NCBI GenBank assembly: GCA_026261815.1
Contig: JAMPIT010000230.1
Location: 37,842,501 to 37,906,500 of the forward strand
DNA: 64,000 nucleotides
From: Monarcha castaneiventris obscurior
Lineage: Eukaryota > Chordata > Aves > Passeriformes > Monarchidae
Direction of reading: 5' to 3'
The translations under genes were made by a program, and so were the position numbers. Below the pieces are notes generated by a model. It was not told where the DNA came from. It worked only from the letters and a program-made list of their open reading frames with translations, and made no database searches. Shown here piece after piece: positions 51,301 through 62,060 of the stretch; the first letter of the stretch is position 1; every line of letters starts with the position of its first letter.

Positions 51301-54300
51301 GCAACACTGGCAAATTTATAAGCAACTGAAAGCATTCTGGAGAGGAAATATATGTGATTTCATCTACCATGGCATGCTGTAGAGGGTTGAATTATTAAAA
51401 TGCATGAGAGTTTCTCTTTTGAGCCAAATCAGGATCTGCGACTCTTCTCTGATCTGAGGCCTGGCAGTCGGTCAGATTTTTGCTTTCCGTGTACAGTACG
51501 TACAAGATGTCGCTGCACCTACTTTCCCTTGGTTTTCTGAGATGAAGATTTGCCAGGTGCCTCCTCTTTGTGGCTGCCTCTAAGTGCTGTGGTCATGCAG
51601 GCTGCAGCCTGAGACGACTGCACAGATCAGCAGGAGCGATGCCCAGTGGCCACTTGTGCTGGAAAAGTGGTTAAAAAATGAGCTTGGGTGATTTTCATTG
51701 CAGTTGTTAGGCACAGGAAAACAGACTGAAATGTCCGCTCCTTCCCAGACTGTGCTGGCTACCAGTGAAGGGCAGATAATGCAGAAGATGATCAGTGAAG
51801 ATGCTGCGATTGGTAGCACAGAGTAGAAGGTACCTTTATGGTACCTGTCAGGCTTTACCATTGTGTAAGAACACAGCTGAGACTTCAGCTAAATCAAGAC
51901 CAGATCTACTCCCTTAGGAAAAGACTTGAGGAAGCTGTTCAGTCATGAAACTGTATTTCTTGGGGTTTTCATCAGGTTCTTCTTACTAAGCAAATGCTCT
52001 CTTGCTGAGTGTGTGGGTGTTGGGTTCCAATAGAGTCATGAGGAAATGAATAAAAAACATAGAAGGGCCAAGGCATGAAGGGCTTGAAGGGCTTGTGCTC
52101 CTGGCAGGCTCAGAGATCTTTTTTCCTTTATGTAAACACTCTGTCCCCTTGCAGTACTCCTCATCCCAGTTTTCTGGCAATAAAAGTCCATAAAATCATG
52201 CTGGTAAACAAGGCATGCCTGAGCACTGCCTTGGTGGCCATTTGTGACCAGGAGGGACTTCATGTGTGGTCACCACGTGCAAACATATCATTTCAGAGAC
52301 CTGCAAGTCTAATACTTTCACTGTAGCTGGAGCTTTGACAGTTTACTGGAGAGCCTCACACGCAGCTCCTGTGCGCTCGTTTGAGAAATGCTGCCCCAGG
52401 CACCTCTCATCTGGCTCTTAATTTCCTCCTCGGGAGACAAGGTGTGCGTGTGTGTGAGGGAAGGTGTCAGGACAGCCTGTTTAAAGCTTTGGCGTAATCA
52501 AGAGCTGGGTGAAGCTTTCAGCGGGTTGCTGCAGAGTGGGTGTAGGGAAGGACCGTGAAGTACACACAAGGACACACATACCCTCGGTGGGCAGAGGAGC
52601 CTCCAAGACCTGAGGGACCAGCAGAGCTTCTGGAGGCAGGAGGAGCCTGCCCAGCTCCAGTGCTGCACTGTGAAGCCTGCCTAGGTGGCTCTGGGAAGCT
52701 GATGCAGGTCATGACTCTGTGCATAACTTATGCCACACATGGAAATGACCTTCCCTGCAAAATTAGATGTGTGCCCTCATGCAGTGTGGGGTATCAGCAG
52801 GGTTTCTGTCTTTGTTTCATTTCTGAGACATACAAAAATAATTAGAAAGAGGGTGTTTTAAAAATATTTTATTTTGCATTGAGGATTTTGGAACAAAACT
52901 GAAGCCTTTCCTGTCACATTGTTGTTTTCCCAGAAGTGGTGATTAGCCACCGTGATAAGTAGCTAAGGCTTTTCTGCAGAGATTGTGTTCTTGGATGCAA
53001 AGCACAGCAATTCCAATGTCTGCCCTGCCTACTCAGTCCCTGCTGCCCAGTGCTGGAGCTGCGGCACCATTTTCACGAAATCCTTCCTGGAACAACAGAA
53101 GTAGGAAACTGGATGGCTTTATTCTGTAACCTGTGTATAGGAAGTAACTTCTTCCTTCTGGCATTAAGGTATTTGCCTTTATTCTGCATAAAGCACTTCA
53201 GTGGGTTGCTGAATTAATATTAGCTCCCAATGGAGAGTACATGAACCATATTCTTTGAGAATAAAAGTTGTAACACACTGTAAGCTCCAAAGCACTGATG
53301 CAATATTTATGTTGTTCCATGTTCTACTGGCAGATTTAAGCATAATATTGTAGACTGGCAGGAGGCTGTTATGATCTAAACTCCATGATTATGTCAGTGT
53401 TTAATTTTAAGTTCTGTTGTGCACAGCAGTGTATCCAATTACCTTTTTGTGTATGAATCTCTTTCTAGGAAGAAGAGCTATCAGAGGCAGTGACCTAGAC
53501 TGAAAGACATAGAGTTTTCTTCTCACTCAGAATAAACCATGCATGTTTTGGGCTCTATAATCTCAGTAATTTATCCAAAAGATGTATTGAGTGCAAAGGC
53601 AGGCGACATATCTCTCGTTGGTCCTGTGTTATCTCTAAGTCCCACACTGAGGTCCCATTATCCCATTTCATTTGGAAGCATATGCAAGTACTGTAAGGAG
53701 GAGCCAAATGTAAAAGACCTTTTCTCAAAATGCCTTCAGTTTTCTGCAAAGCTCATTCTTGAATTGCATTATGCTGGCGGAACAGATTAGCTGCTCCCCC
53801 TCCATTCCCCTGTCTTCCCCATGAGAAAGGTCCATCAGAGCTAACATGCACTGCCTGTGTCAGACCTCTCTCCTAATAATTAATATGTTCATTTTTACAT
53901 TTAGTGCACTTGACTTCCTCAGCCCACAGTCTTAAGAGAATGCCTTAAGATTTATGGGTGACCAGACCCTATGAAACCATTAACTTTTGTGAAGGACTCA
54001 GTTTCTACGTAAGCAAGAAAGCATCTTTAATTTGGAAATTTGCATACCCAGCATGCTTAGCAATTAGGAGGAGTTTCATGGATAGTTTTAATTTCAAAAC
54101 TGAGTTTCTTGGAAACTGTGGGGCTTTAGATCTGAGTCTTTAGATGCTACTGATGTGAGCAGTTGCCCATTCCTTTTTATGGTAGCTGCCAGACTAATGG
54201 CTGTTTTGCATGCCTGAAGGTTATTTGTCTGGTAACTAAAAATAGGTTGTCCCAAATAGTTGGCGTCATCCTATGAACTGATGGATTCCTCCAGAAGATA

Positions 54301-57300
54301 CTTTATCTTGGTTCCATCAGTACAGATCGCAAGAGAAGTTGTGTTGTACGTCTTTTTCCATCACATGTGATGCTGAAATAGGTAGTGCAGTCACAGCTTC
54401 AGTCAGAAAGTGAACTTTAGTTTTAAATTTTAAGGACAAATAGAAGTTTTTACTTCAATCCTTTATGCTAAGAACATCCTTGAAAACTTAATTGTATTTG
54501 TAATAATATAAGCCCACTCCATAAAAGGCATTTCATCATTTTAGTTCACTATAAACACAAATTTGTTCTTGGCAGTTAGATATTGAGGCTGAAATTTATC
54601 GTCTGACTGAGGAACTGCAACTTCCCTGTGTGGCCAAGGAGGAGAGGTCAATCTAATCATGTCTTAAGTGAGGTGTAGCACCTTTGCAAGCATCTCTCTC
54701 CACTGATTTCATCAGCTAGTCTCCTAACTTAAGTACTTTGGTCCTTACAGTCAAGGATGAACGTAGGCCTGAGGAAGGCCATGTTTTTTGTTGATGAACA
54801 GAGGTAAAACGCTTACAATTCAGCCAAACATTTTTCATTCTGTTATTTGTTGCTGTGGCTGTCTGTGAATGTCTCTCTTCCTTTCTGTTAATGAATACAG
54901 ATGTGCAGCTGCCTGCACCCATCTGGCTTTGTTCAATAAATGTGCAGGCACAGACGTTTAAATCAAATATTGATAAATACAGCTTTTAATATGTAAATTC
55001 TTGTGAACTAAACTATATCTGCCTGTTTTTTTCTCATGGAGCGGCATTTCTGCCATATTGATACTTTTTGTGATTGCCATTGTATTCTGCCTACAGCGGC
55101 ACATGTGTTGATGCTTGAGACTCAGAGGGATAGGAATAGTTCCTGAAATAGATTTGGGGAGAGGAATAAAAGAAGGTAGAAGGAATTCTTTAGGCATAAT
55201 AATTATTCTGTTGCAGTTGCAACATCTTGCTCATCCAAATGCCTCTACAGAGATCAGAGACACAATGTGCAAGGTGCACTAGAGAAGTCTTGAATGGTCC
55301 CAAATAACATCTGCAGGAATGCCAGACAGGACAATCTTAAAATGTGCACTGGTGTGTGTATATGCAGAAAAAGCGAGTAATTATGACCCCTAGCTTTCAA
55401 AACTTGCGACTCTCTTGGAAGTAGTGAACTAAGGCCCTGCTAATATGTTTGGCAGGTGCTTAGTGGGGTTATAAATGATCTTAAGGTGAGTGACAGTAGT
55501 GGAGAGCCTAGCCAAAGGTCAGCAGTCATTTCTCAGGGTAATTTGTGATCACAGAATCACACTTGCTGTTTGTTAATTCTAAGATGTTAAGGACCTGTGA
55601 TTTCAAAGGATTTTTTTCCTTATTTCGCCCCTTTTTTTTAACAAAAAGTTAGTAATCAGAAAAAAAAGTCTATTGGAAAAGCAGGAAGGAGCAATATCCA
55701 AAATATCAGCATTGATATTTTCGCAGGAGAAAGTTGTTACTAAGTGTGGCTATAAAGGAGGCAACCCTGTTGTGTGGGTGTTCAGGGAGCACATGGTGAA
55801 CTCACTGCATGGCTGGGTGTGCCTTTCTCCCCTTTTTTTTTTATTTTGGCCTTTCCAGAAAATCAAGCATAAAATTATCTTACAGTAAATAAGTGGGCTA
55901 GTTATATATATCTAATTTTTTTTCATAGGTTCATAAATACATTTTTAATTGCACTTTTTGGTTTTCTTTGGTTTGGAAAAGTTTGTCCTGATTTAGATTG
56001 CTCAGAATAGAAAGGACTCTTTGTTATCTGGAAATATGAGATATTTACCTTCCCCCTCCCCACTTTTCTTGGGATTTTTTCTTTTCCCTGGAAGCTGGAT
56101 GTAGTGAATTATCAGGTCTTCAACTTGCTTGCAGATTTTATGATGCCCTTTGCTACCTAGGAAAGACTTGTCCTTCTTGTCTTCTTTACTGGACAAGCAG
56201 TTGAAATTGCAGCTTTTGTGGTACATTGAGTTGAAGATTTTAGGTACAGGAAGAGAACAAGAAGTGAGACTTTTTTTTTTTTTTAACATATGTGACAGTC
56301 TCAGCATAATTTATTTTGGGGCAAAAGGAGTAGAAGTAGCTTCTGTGTCCTTCAGCATCTCCCACCCCATGACTTGCTGCCTGCTTTGCTGTATAAGTAA
56401 TGTCACATGTGAAGTTACTTTTAAAATGGAAGAGGTGCATTCCCAGGAACCGTGACTGATGGGTTTCTGTCAGGGCTCTCAGGACCAGCCCTGCCATAGC
56501 AGACGTATAGCATTTATTATGCTGCTAAGGAGACTTTTAAGAGGAATTAAGGTAGACATGTAAAACTGCTGGGTATGTGTTGTTACTCAGTGTCATAAAA
56601 TGCAAACTTAAGCTATTCAGTCTGTTAAAATACTTCGGTTTCCTTGTCTGACCTCAAAACTTTCTATGGAGAATACTTGCATGTCACTTACGGCTTTTTT
56701 AGTATCTCCAGAAATGTCAGAAATTCTGTTAGTTTTTCCAGAGACACATATGCAGAAATAGATGGCATTATTTCAGTGGTTTATAGAAAGATTACTGGAT
56801 TAAACAACCTTTTTTGTCTAGACTAAACTACCTTTTCTGCTCTGCCGTACAAAAAGTAAAATTGGAAATGTATTTAAGAAATCAACATTTTATTTAAGGC
56901 TGTAAATTGTACTTCAAAACAGTTTAGATGACATTGCCATTATATATGCAAATGCAAGGAACAATGTCAATAAGTTGGAAGCTCTGTGGGTTGTATTTTA
57001 TGCTTTGTACTGCAGTAAAGGAATGTATCAAAGAAACCTTTCAAATATACACATATGTTGTAAAAAGTAGCACTATAAAACATCAGAATTTTAGATGCTT
57101 GCAGTAAGTGCTCTGTGGGATTATGCTGCCTTCATAAAAAGGTTGTCAGCACAAGGAGACTAATTCCAGTCTTAAATTAACCAGCTCAGGGGAGCATGTT
57201 TTGGTACCGAGTGGCAGGGCTTGTGAATCACTCCTGGAGCATCTGCCCTGCGGATGGAGGAAGAGCACGGTCCATAAAGTTCACAATGGGTCTGAAAAGC

Positions 57301-58195
57301 AGAAATGTGTGTTGGAATCCTATTGCGTTCATTGGCTAAATTCAGCAGTGGGGAGCCTGTGCTTCATCAGCTCTGCCTTCATCTAGAAAAAAAAGAAAGG
57401 AAAAAGCACACAGAAAAAAACCCCAAGAAACCATGCATGGGGAAGTTCCTCTCATCCCGAGCCTACTTTTATTCTATTTTCGCACAGGTTTTATTGTTGT
57501 CCTGGGCAGAGTCTTTAAGCTTTGAATTTTATGTAAACGTTTTCTAAAGAGCAGTGCCCAGACAGAACAGTATGGGGAGTGTATTTCAGCCCTCAGGTTC
57601 AATGTGTTCTGGATGCCAGGGCCCTCACCCATCCTTCTGCAGGCTCCCAGTACCGCCAGGCAGGAATGGAATCTCCTGCCTTCCTCCTTGTCCCCACCCT
57701 GTGCATGTTATGGTTTGGTTAAAGTATTCCTGAGTCCTTCAGGTCCTTCTCTGAGAAAGGGTGGCTCTTGACTTCTCAAAGTGCACCATAGTAACCAGAA
57801 ATGTGAAACAATTGAGTTATTATTATCCCATAGAAATGAGATTTTTTTTTCTTAATTCCCTTAAAAGTTAGGTCATTCTTGCATGTAGGGGGAATCAGAG
57901 AACAGTGTTTGATCAGTGTGATTTTCCTTCAGTAAAACCCCAAGACAAGACACTCTCCTGGAAAGCTTGTTGGCATTCTGTGCTTTGTCCTGGGAAATAA
58001 ACACCTACCTTTCCTGTGCCGTTTTAACACCGCTTTTAACAACCTTTGCACACACAAATACATCTTAAGCAATCTCATGTATGTTAACTAGGTGTTCATG
58101 AGCTGTGATAGATTACTTTTAATGGGTGGCATTTACCTACTCCATCAAACCTTCTTTGATAGGCTGCTGCTATGGGAGAACAGAGCTGAACTTTG
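48344..58195. other. Unique-looking non-coding DNA
   Basis: No gene or transposable element recognised in nearly 10 kb. Locally GC-richer parts are at 51090-51290 and 52350-52720. A loose group of five CpGs lies at about 51437-51516. A 14-base T run is at 56271-56284 and an A-rich stretch at 57386-57425. Confidence 0.5.
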
Positions 58196-58551
58196 CGGGC
58201 ACAGAAAGCCCAGCGCCTGGCCTGAGGGGTTTGAGACCTCGGACTCTGTGTCCCCAGTGCTTTCCATCTCTGTCTCGCTGGTCTATTGCCATTTTCATGC
58301 CAGTCTCCATGGTAACTTCTTTCGGGATAAAATAACAGAAATGTGAGTTAGCTCCCTGCCCACAGGAAAGCTGCCATGGTCCCGATGCCAGAGCCCCGGC
58401 CCCAGCACGGCATTCCGGTGGGGTTAGGCAGGTTACAACAGCTGCTTCCAGTTAAAGGTGGAAGCTCTCCTTTCCTGCTCGCCTTCCCAGGCAATGTCTC
58501 CTCAGCCCTTCCCTCTCACGCTTGGAAACGTCCCTGTGTAATTCTTCTGCG
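58196..58551. promoter_or_regulatory. CpG-enriched block with RFX-like X-box, possible regulatory element
   Basis: Thirteen CpGs fall in about 356 bases, against roughly two in the following 500. At 58303-58316 the sequence GTCTCCATGGTAAC matches the RFX X-box form (GTNRCC, spacer, RGYAAC) except for one base in the left half; the right half GGTAAC fits exactly. Known X-boxes of this kind sit in promoters and enhancers of ciliary and immune genes, but no transcribed gene is visible here. The block is shorter than a typical avian CpG-island promoter. Regulatory function is inference only. Confidence 0.25.
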
Positions 58552-59079
58552 GATTACTTTTCCCCTCCTGTTTGCAGGTTTGCATGATTCATTTTACATT
58601 TTAAATGGCTTTGTCAATAAAAGCTTCAGTTTTCAAATGAAACATTAGCTGGTAACTGGGGAAATGTTACAGGAAAATGTTTACTAACTGTTGTTAGTAA
58701 ATTAATGAGTTTGCTGTGCCACAGTGTACTTAGGAAATGGCAATATAAAAAATGATTTAGAGAGCCAGGCAGTTTATTAGGAATAAAGCACCTGAGTTCT
58801 GTCCTTCCCTTGGCTGTTGGAATTGTTTTGTGTCCTTGTGCAAAGTTGCTGTCAAGTCCTGTGCTTTTTCTTCCCTAAATATGAAAAAAGCAAATGGTTA
58901 TACACATTCTTAAATGATTTTGAAGATTGCACGTGAACTGCTACCTAAGCGGGAGCCACAGTGGTACCATTTGGGGTCCTCAAAAACAGATGTTCATTCT
59001 TTTGGTGTGAAATTAGGAAGTGACCTGTGACTGAGTCCCCACATAATCTAGAAGTAGATGCTTTAGATGTTTAAAATAC
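58552..59079. other. Non-coding DNA with a short hairpin
   Basis: AT-rich and featureless apart from a perfect 9-bp inverted repeat with a 4-base loop, TTTACTAAC / GTTAGTAAA, at 58680-58701. Confidence 0.5.
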
Positions 59080-59093
59080 TTTTTTTTTTTTTT
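59080..59093. repeat. Poly-T tract (14 bases)
   Basis: A 14-base T run about 60 bases upstream of the exon-like block at 59153. It is too far from the acceptor to be its polypyrimidine tract proper. Confidence 0.9.
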
Positions 59094-59152
59094 AATGAAG
59101 CCTTGTAGACATCTTTCAAGTGTATTGCTTTTCATTACCCTTTCTTCACAAG

Positions 59153-59312
59153 AAGCGTCAGCAAGAATCATAACTCTGTTGTTCCAAGCTCCCTACCCAA
59201 ACCTCAAGAGAGACTTCCATGAACCACTCAGTTCAATTAGACAGGACAGAAGCATGTTGGAAATGTCAACCCATTCTGGAATGGCCTGTATGAAATGTGA
59301 TAGACCCAGAAG
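59153..59312 (+). other. Exon-like block (160 bp) with strong splice signals
   Basis: Upstream is a pyrimidine-rich stretch, TTTTCATTACCCTTTCTTCA, ending in CAAG just before 59153. Downstream is AGAAG|GTGAGTTTT, a near-consensus donor at 59313. One of three frames is open from end to end (about 53 codons, including YPNLKRDFHEPLSSIRQD); the other two contain stops. The block is not a multiple of three, so skipping it would shift frame. The peptide is not recognised. It may be a coding exon of a gene with distant neighbours, an exon of a long non-coding RNA, or chance. Confidence 0.25.
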
Positions 59313-60974
59313 GTGAGTTTTAGGGTCCTGAGATCTTTCAACGGAAAAATAATCCCCTTTTTTGGGCTTGTGGGAGCTGGGGGAACTCTGGGGACAGCAA
59401 AGTTTGTCATCGCATTTAGTTTCACATCAAATCTGTCTTTAAAATACCTGTTTTCCTCTTTGCATTTAGGGCTGGAATTCTCAGATAACTACCCCTACTT
59501 CACCCCCAACATGAACTGAAGTTACACAGATCCTCCAAAAAAGTCAATGAGTTAGGTAGCTGGTTTGAAAATGTTAATCTTGAGAACTTTTTGTTCAAGG
59601 CACCTTCTGTCCTACCTTCTTGAAGTGTCAAGTGGGAAAGAAGGCAGAGCTTGAAGTGTGTGTGTCCCTGGCCAGGCACTGTAGCCCTTTGCATGGCCTG
59701 GGTGTGGAGCCTTGGCAAGTGCTGCATCTGGCATTGGATGAGAGGGCGTGTAACAGGTTATCATAGTTCCACTCCTCATCCCCAGAGCCCTTCATAGTAG
59801 CTATTAGTGAAATGAGGAAAAGAGGCAGTGAAGTGGTCCTTCACAGTCCCTTTTGTATGCCTTCTTTCTCACAAGGTAGGAAGCAAAGCCTTTAAAGTGA
59901 CCCTGACAAATGGGAGCGTGCACAGACTCCTGTAGGGAACTTAAGCAGCCTTTCTGCCAGCCACTGTCCTCTTTTTGCATGGGATGCCTTCTGCTAAATC
60001 TCATTAGAATGGGTAAGTATTTCCAATAGGGATGACGTGAAAAATCTGGTGGTTTAGCAGATTCTGGCCTTATGCACTCTTCCCTCTTGTGCTGAGTGGT
60101 GGGCATTTATTTAAAATGTTGTTGAGGCGTATGGTGTTATTCCATCTCAGTGGAATAATAGATGGTATCATTAATTGTGGGTTGTTGACAAGATTTTTGT
60201 GGGAGCAGTGAAGAGATACATTCTGCTGTGTGGAAAAAATTAATGTATAAATAGAAAACAGAGAAAGTGGAAGCTTTCATTTTGCCACTCATGCAAACAG
60301 GTGAAAACAGATTTTAAATGCAAATAAGTATAAAAATAAGGTATTCTGAATGAATAATTTGGCTTCCTGTGGAAGTGTATGAAATTGATCATTTACTCAG
60401 CATCCCCAGTTTGGAAATTGAAGCTGTGTGCTGTATCAGCTTGACAACAACATTGCATTGGTGTTAAGAGATGTTTGTCGGTCAGAGATCATTAATATTT
60501 ACATGTGCAGACCAAAGTGTAGCATTTGCTTTTTGAATTGACTTCTTCATGGTAACTCTGGCCAGATTACCTGCTTGGGGAGAACTATACAGAAGGGAGT
60601 TGTGGCAGGGGGAATCTCTCCATTATCCATGTTGCCCATTAGAGAAGTCAGATTCATTCAACAGCAAAAAGCTGGACTCACTCTCAAAGCTGTTGCTCAC
60701 ACAGAAGAGAGTCTCCTGCTGTCACTCTGGTCCCCTGCTGTGACAATTTCTCTTCTAAAAAAGCCATTTCCTTGGAGCTGTAGTGTGGAAATGTGGTGTG
60801 GCTGTATTCTGGCAGGCCTCTATGGTGCTCAAGCATTAATGAAGTCTCTGGGCTTGGCCTTTCATGGCTTAGTTTTCGCTGTAGCATGTCCAGACCGCCA
60901 GACCACTGAGCCTTGAAGTGATCTGTTAGTTACTGACAGAAAAGTCCCAATGACATTGTTGTAAACACAGCTGT
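59313..60974. other. Unique-looking non-coding DNA
   Basis: No gene or repeat recognised. Overlapping plus-strand frames at 60549-60916 have no family match. Confidence 0.5.
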
Positions 60975-60994
60975 CTCCCACCCCGGGGTGGGAG
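60975..60994. repeat. Perfect 20-bp GC-rich palindrome
   Basis: CTCCCACCCCGGGGTGGGAG is identical to its reverse complement over all 20 bases, with no spacer and a single central CpG. The flanking bases (T on both sides) break the symmetry. The surrounding 100 bases are AT-rich. Confidence 0.97.
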
Positions 60995-61737
60995 TCCCTT
61001 TCTTGCCGATTTCTGAAACAGTGTGTTTGTTAATTTTAAAATATAAACAAAAGGGATATTGCTATCAACAAGGGTGATAAGAAATTAAATTAAAATGTCT
61101 GCAAAAGCTAAGTTTCATGTTATTGTCCTTCATAATCAGGACAGTTGGCCTCTTACACGCAAAGAACAGGGGGGCTTATTGTTCCTTTGCTTGTTTCGTA
61201 AAGAAGTATATCAACATGTTTTACATCTGTGCTGAAAGTAGGAAAGCCTTCTGTTTCTCAGGATATTTGCATATGATCAAGTGTTCATGTTAGGCAGGCA
61301 AATTTATTGATGAGCGGAGTGTTTGAGGCAATATTATGTCTGAGCATTTTGTTTCTTCCTCTTGTGCCTCATCCTTTTGCCAGTGAGAAGTGTTCTGGCT
61401 CTGTCGTGTTCTGCTTCTTCAAGTTCATCTGCCTTGGAGGTTCACTCTTGTTTCTCCTTGCCCGTAATTAATGGCACACAGTTCTGTTTGCAAAACAGAA
61501 GGACTCTTAGTTCACCTTAGCAGTTATTTACTGTCACCCAGTTGCTTTATTTCATTATCTATTTTGCCAAGTAATGTCTGTGGGTGTGATCAAGTGGAAA
61601 AACCTACTTGTCACCTTTTTACGATCGGTGTGGGAATCCCTGTGCATAATGGTCACTTGTCCTTGTTCTGCAGCTTGTAGATTTGTTACTGGACACAGGA
61701 GGGAAGTGGATACACCCTGTTGGGATGTCATCCCTGA
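60995..61737. other. Unique-looking non-coding DNA
   Basis: Nothing recognised between the palindrome and the CR1 copy. Confidence 0.55.
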
Positions 61738-62060
61738 AAGAACTACAGAATCATTTAGGCTGGAAAAGACCTCCGAAATCATGAAGTCCAGCAATTGATC
61801 AATCTTCACCTTGTCAACTAGACCATGGCACAATTTGTCCAGTCATTTCTTGAACAGCTCTAGGGATGGTCACTCTACCACCTCCCTGGGCATCCTGTTA
61901 CAATGCTTGACAACCTTTTCATGAAGAGATTCTTCATGATGTCCAACCTGGACCTCCCCTGGAACAGCTTGAGATTTTGTCCTCTTGTCCTTGTCACTAG
62001 TAGCCTGGTAGAAGAGGTTGACCCCCACCTTGCTTCAAACTCTTTTCAGGAGCCAGTTGG
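61738..62060 (-). mobile_element. CR1 LINE 3' fragment
   Basis: The plus strand carries inverse CR1 3' text. It begins ACAGAATCATTTAGGCTGGA and AAAAGACCTCCGAAATCATG, then CTAGGGATGGTCACTCTACC, then ATGTCCAACCTGGACCTCCC, and ends in the CTTGTCCTTGTCACTAG region. The 3' end lies at the left, so the copy is on the minus strand. The 5' side is truncated near 62060. The text resembles the abundant CR1 subfamilies of birds and differs from the older copy at 36895-38085. No frame survives. Confidence 0.9.
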
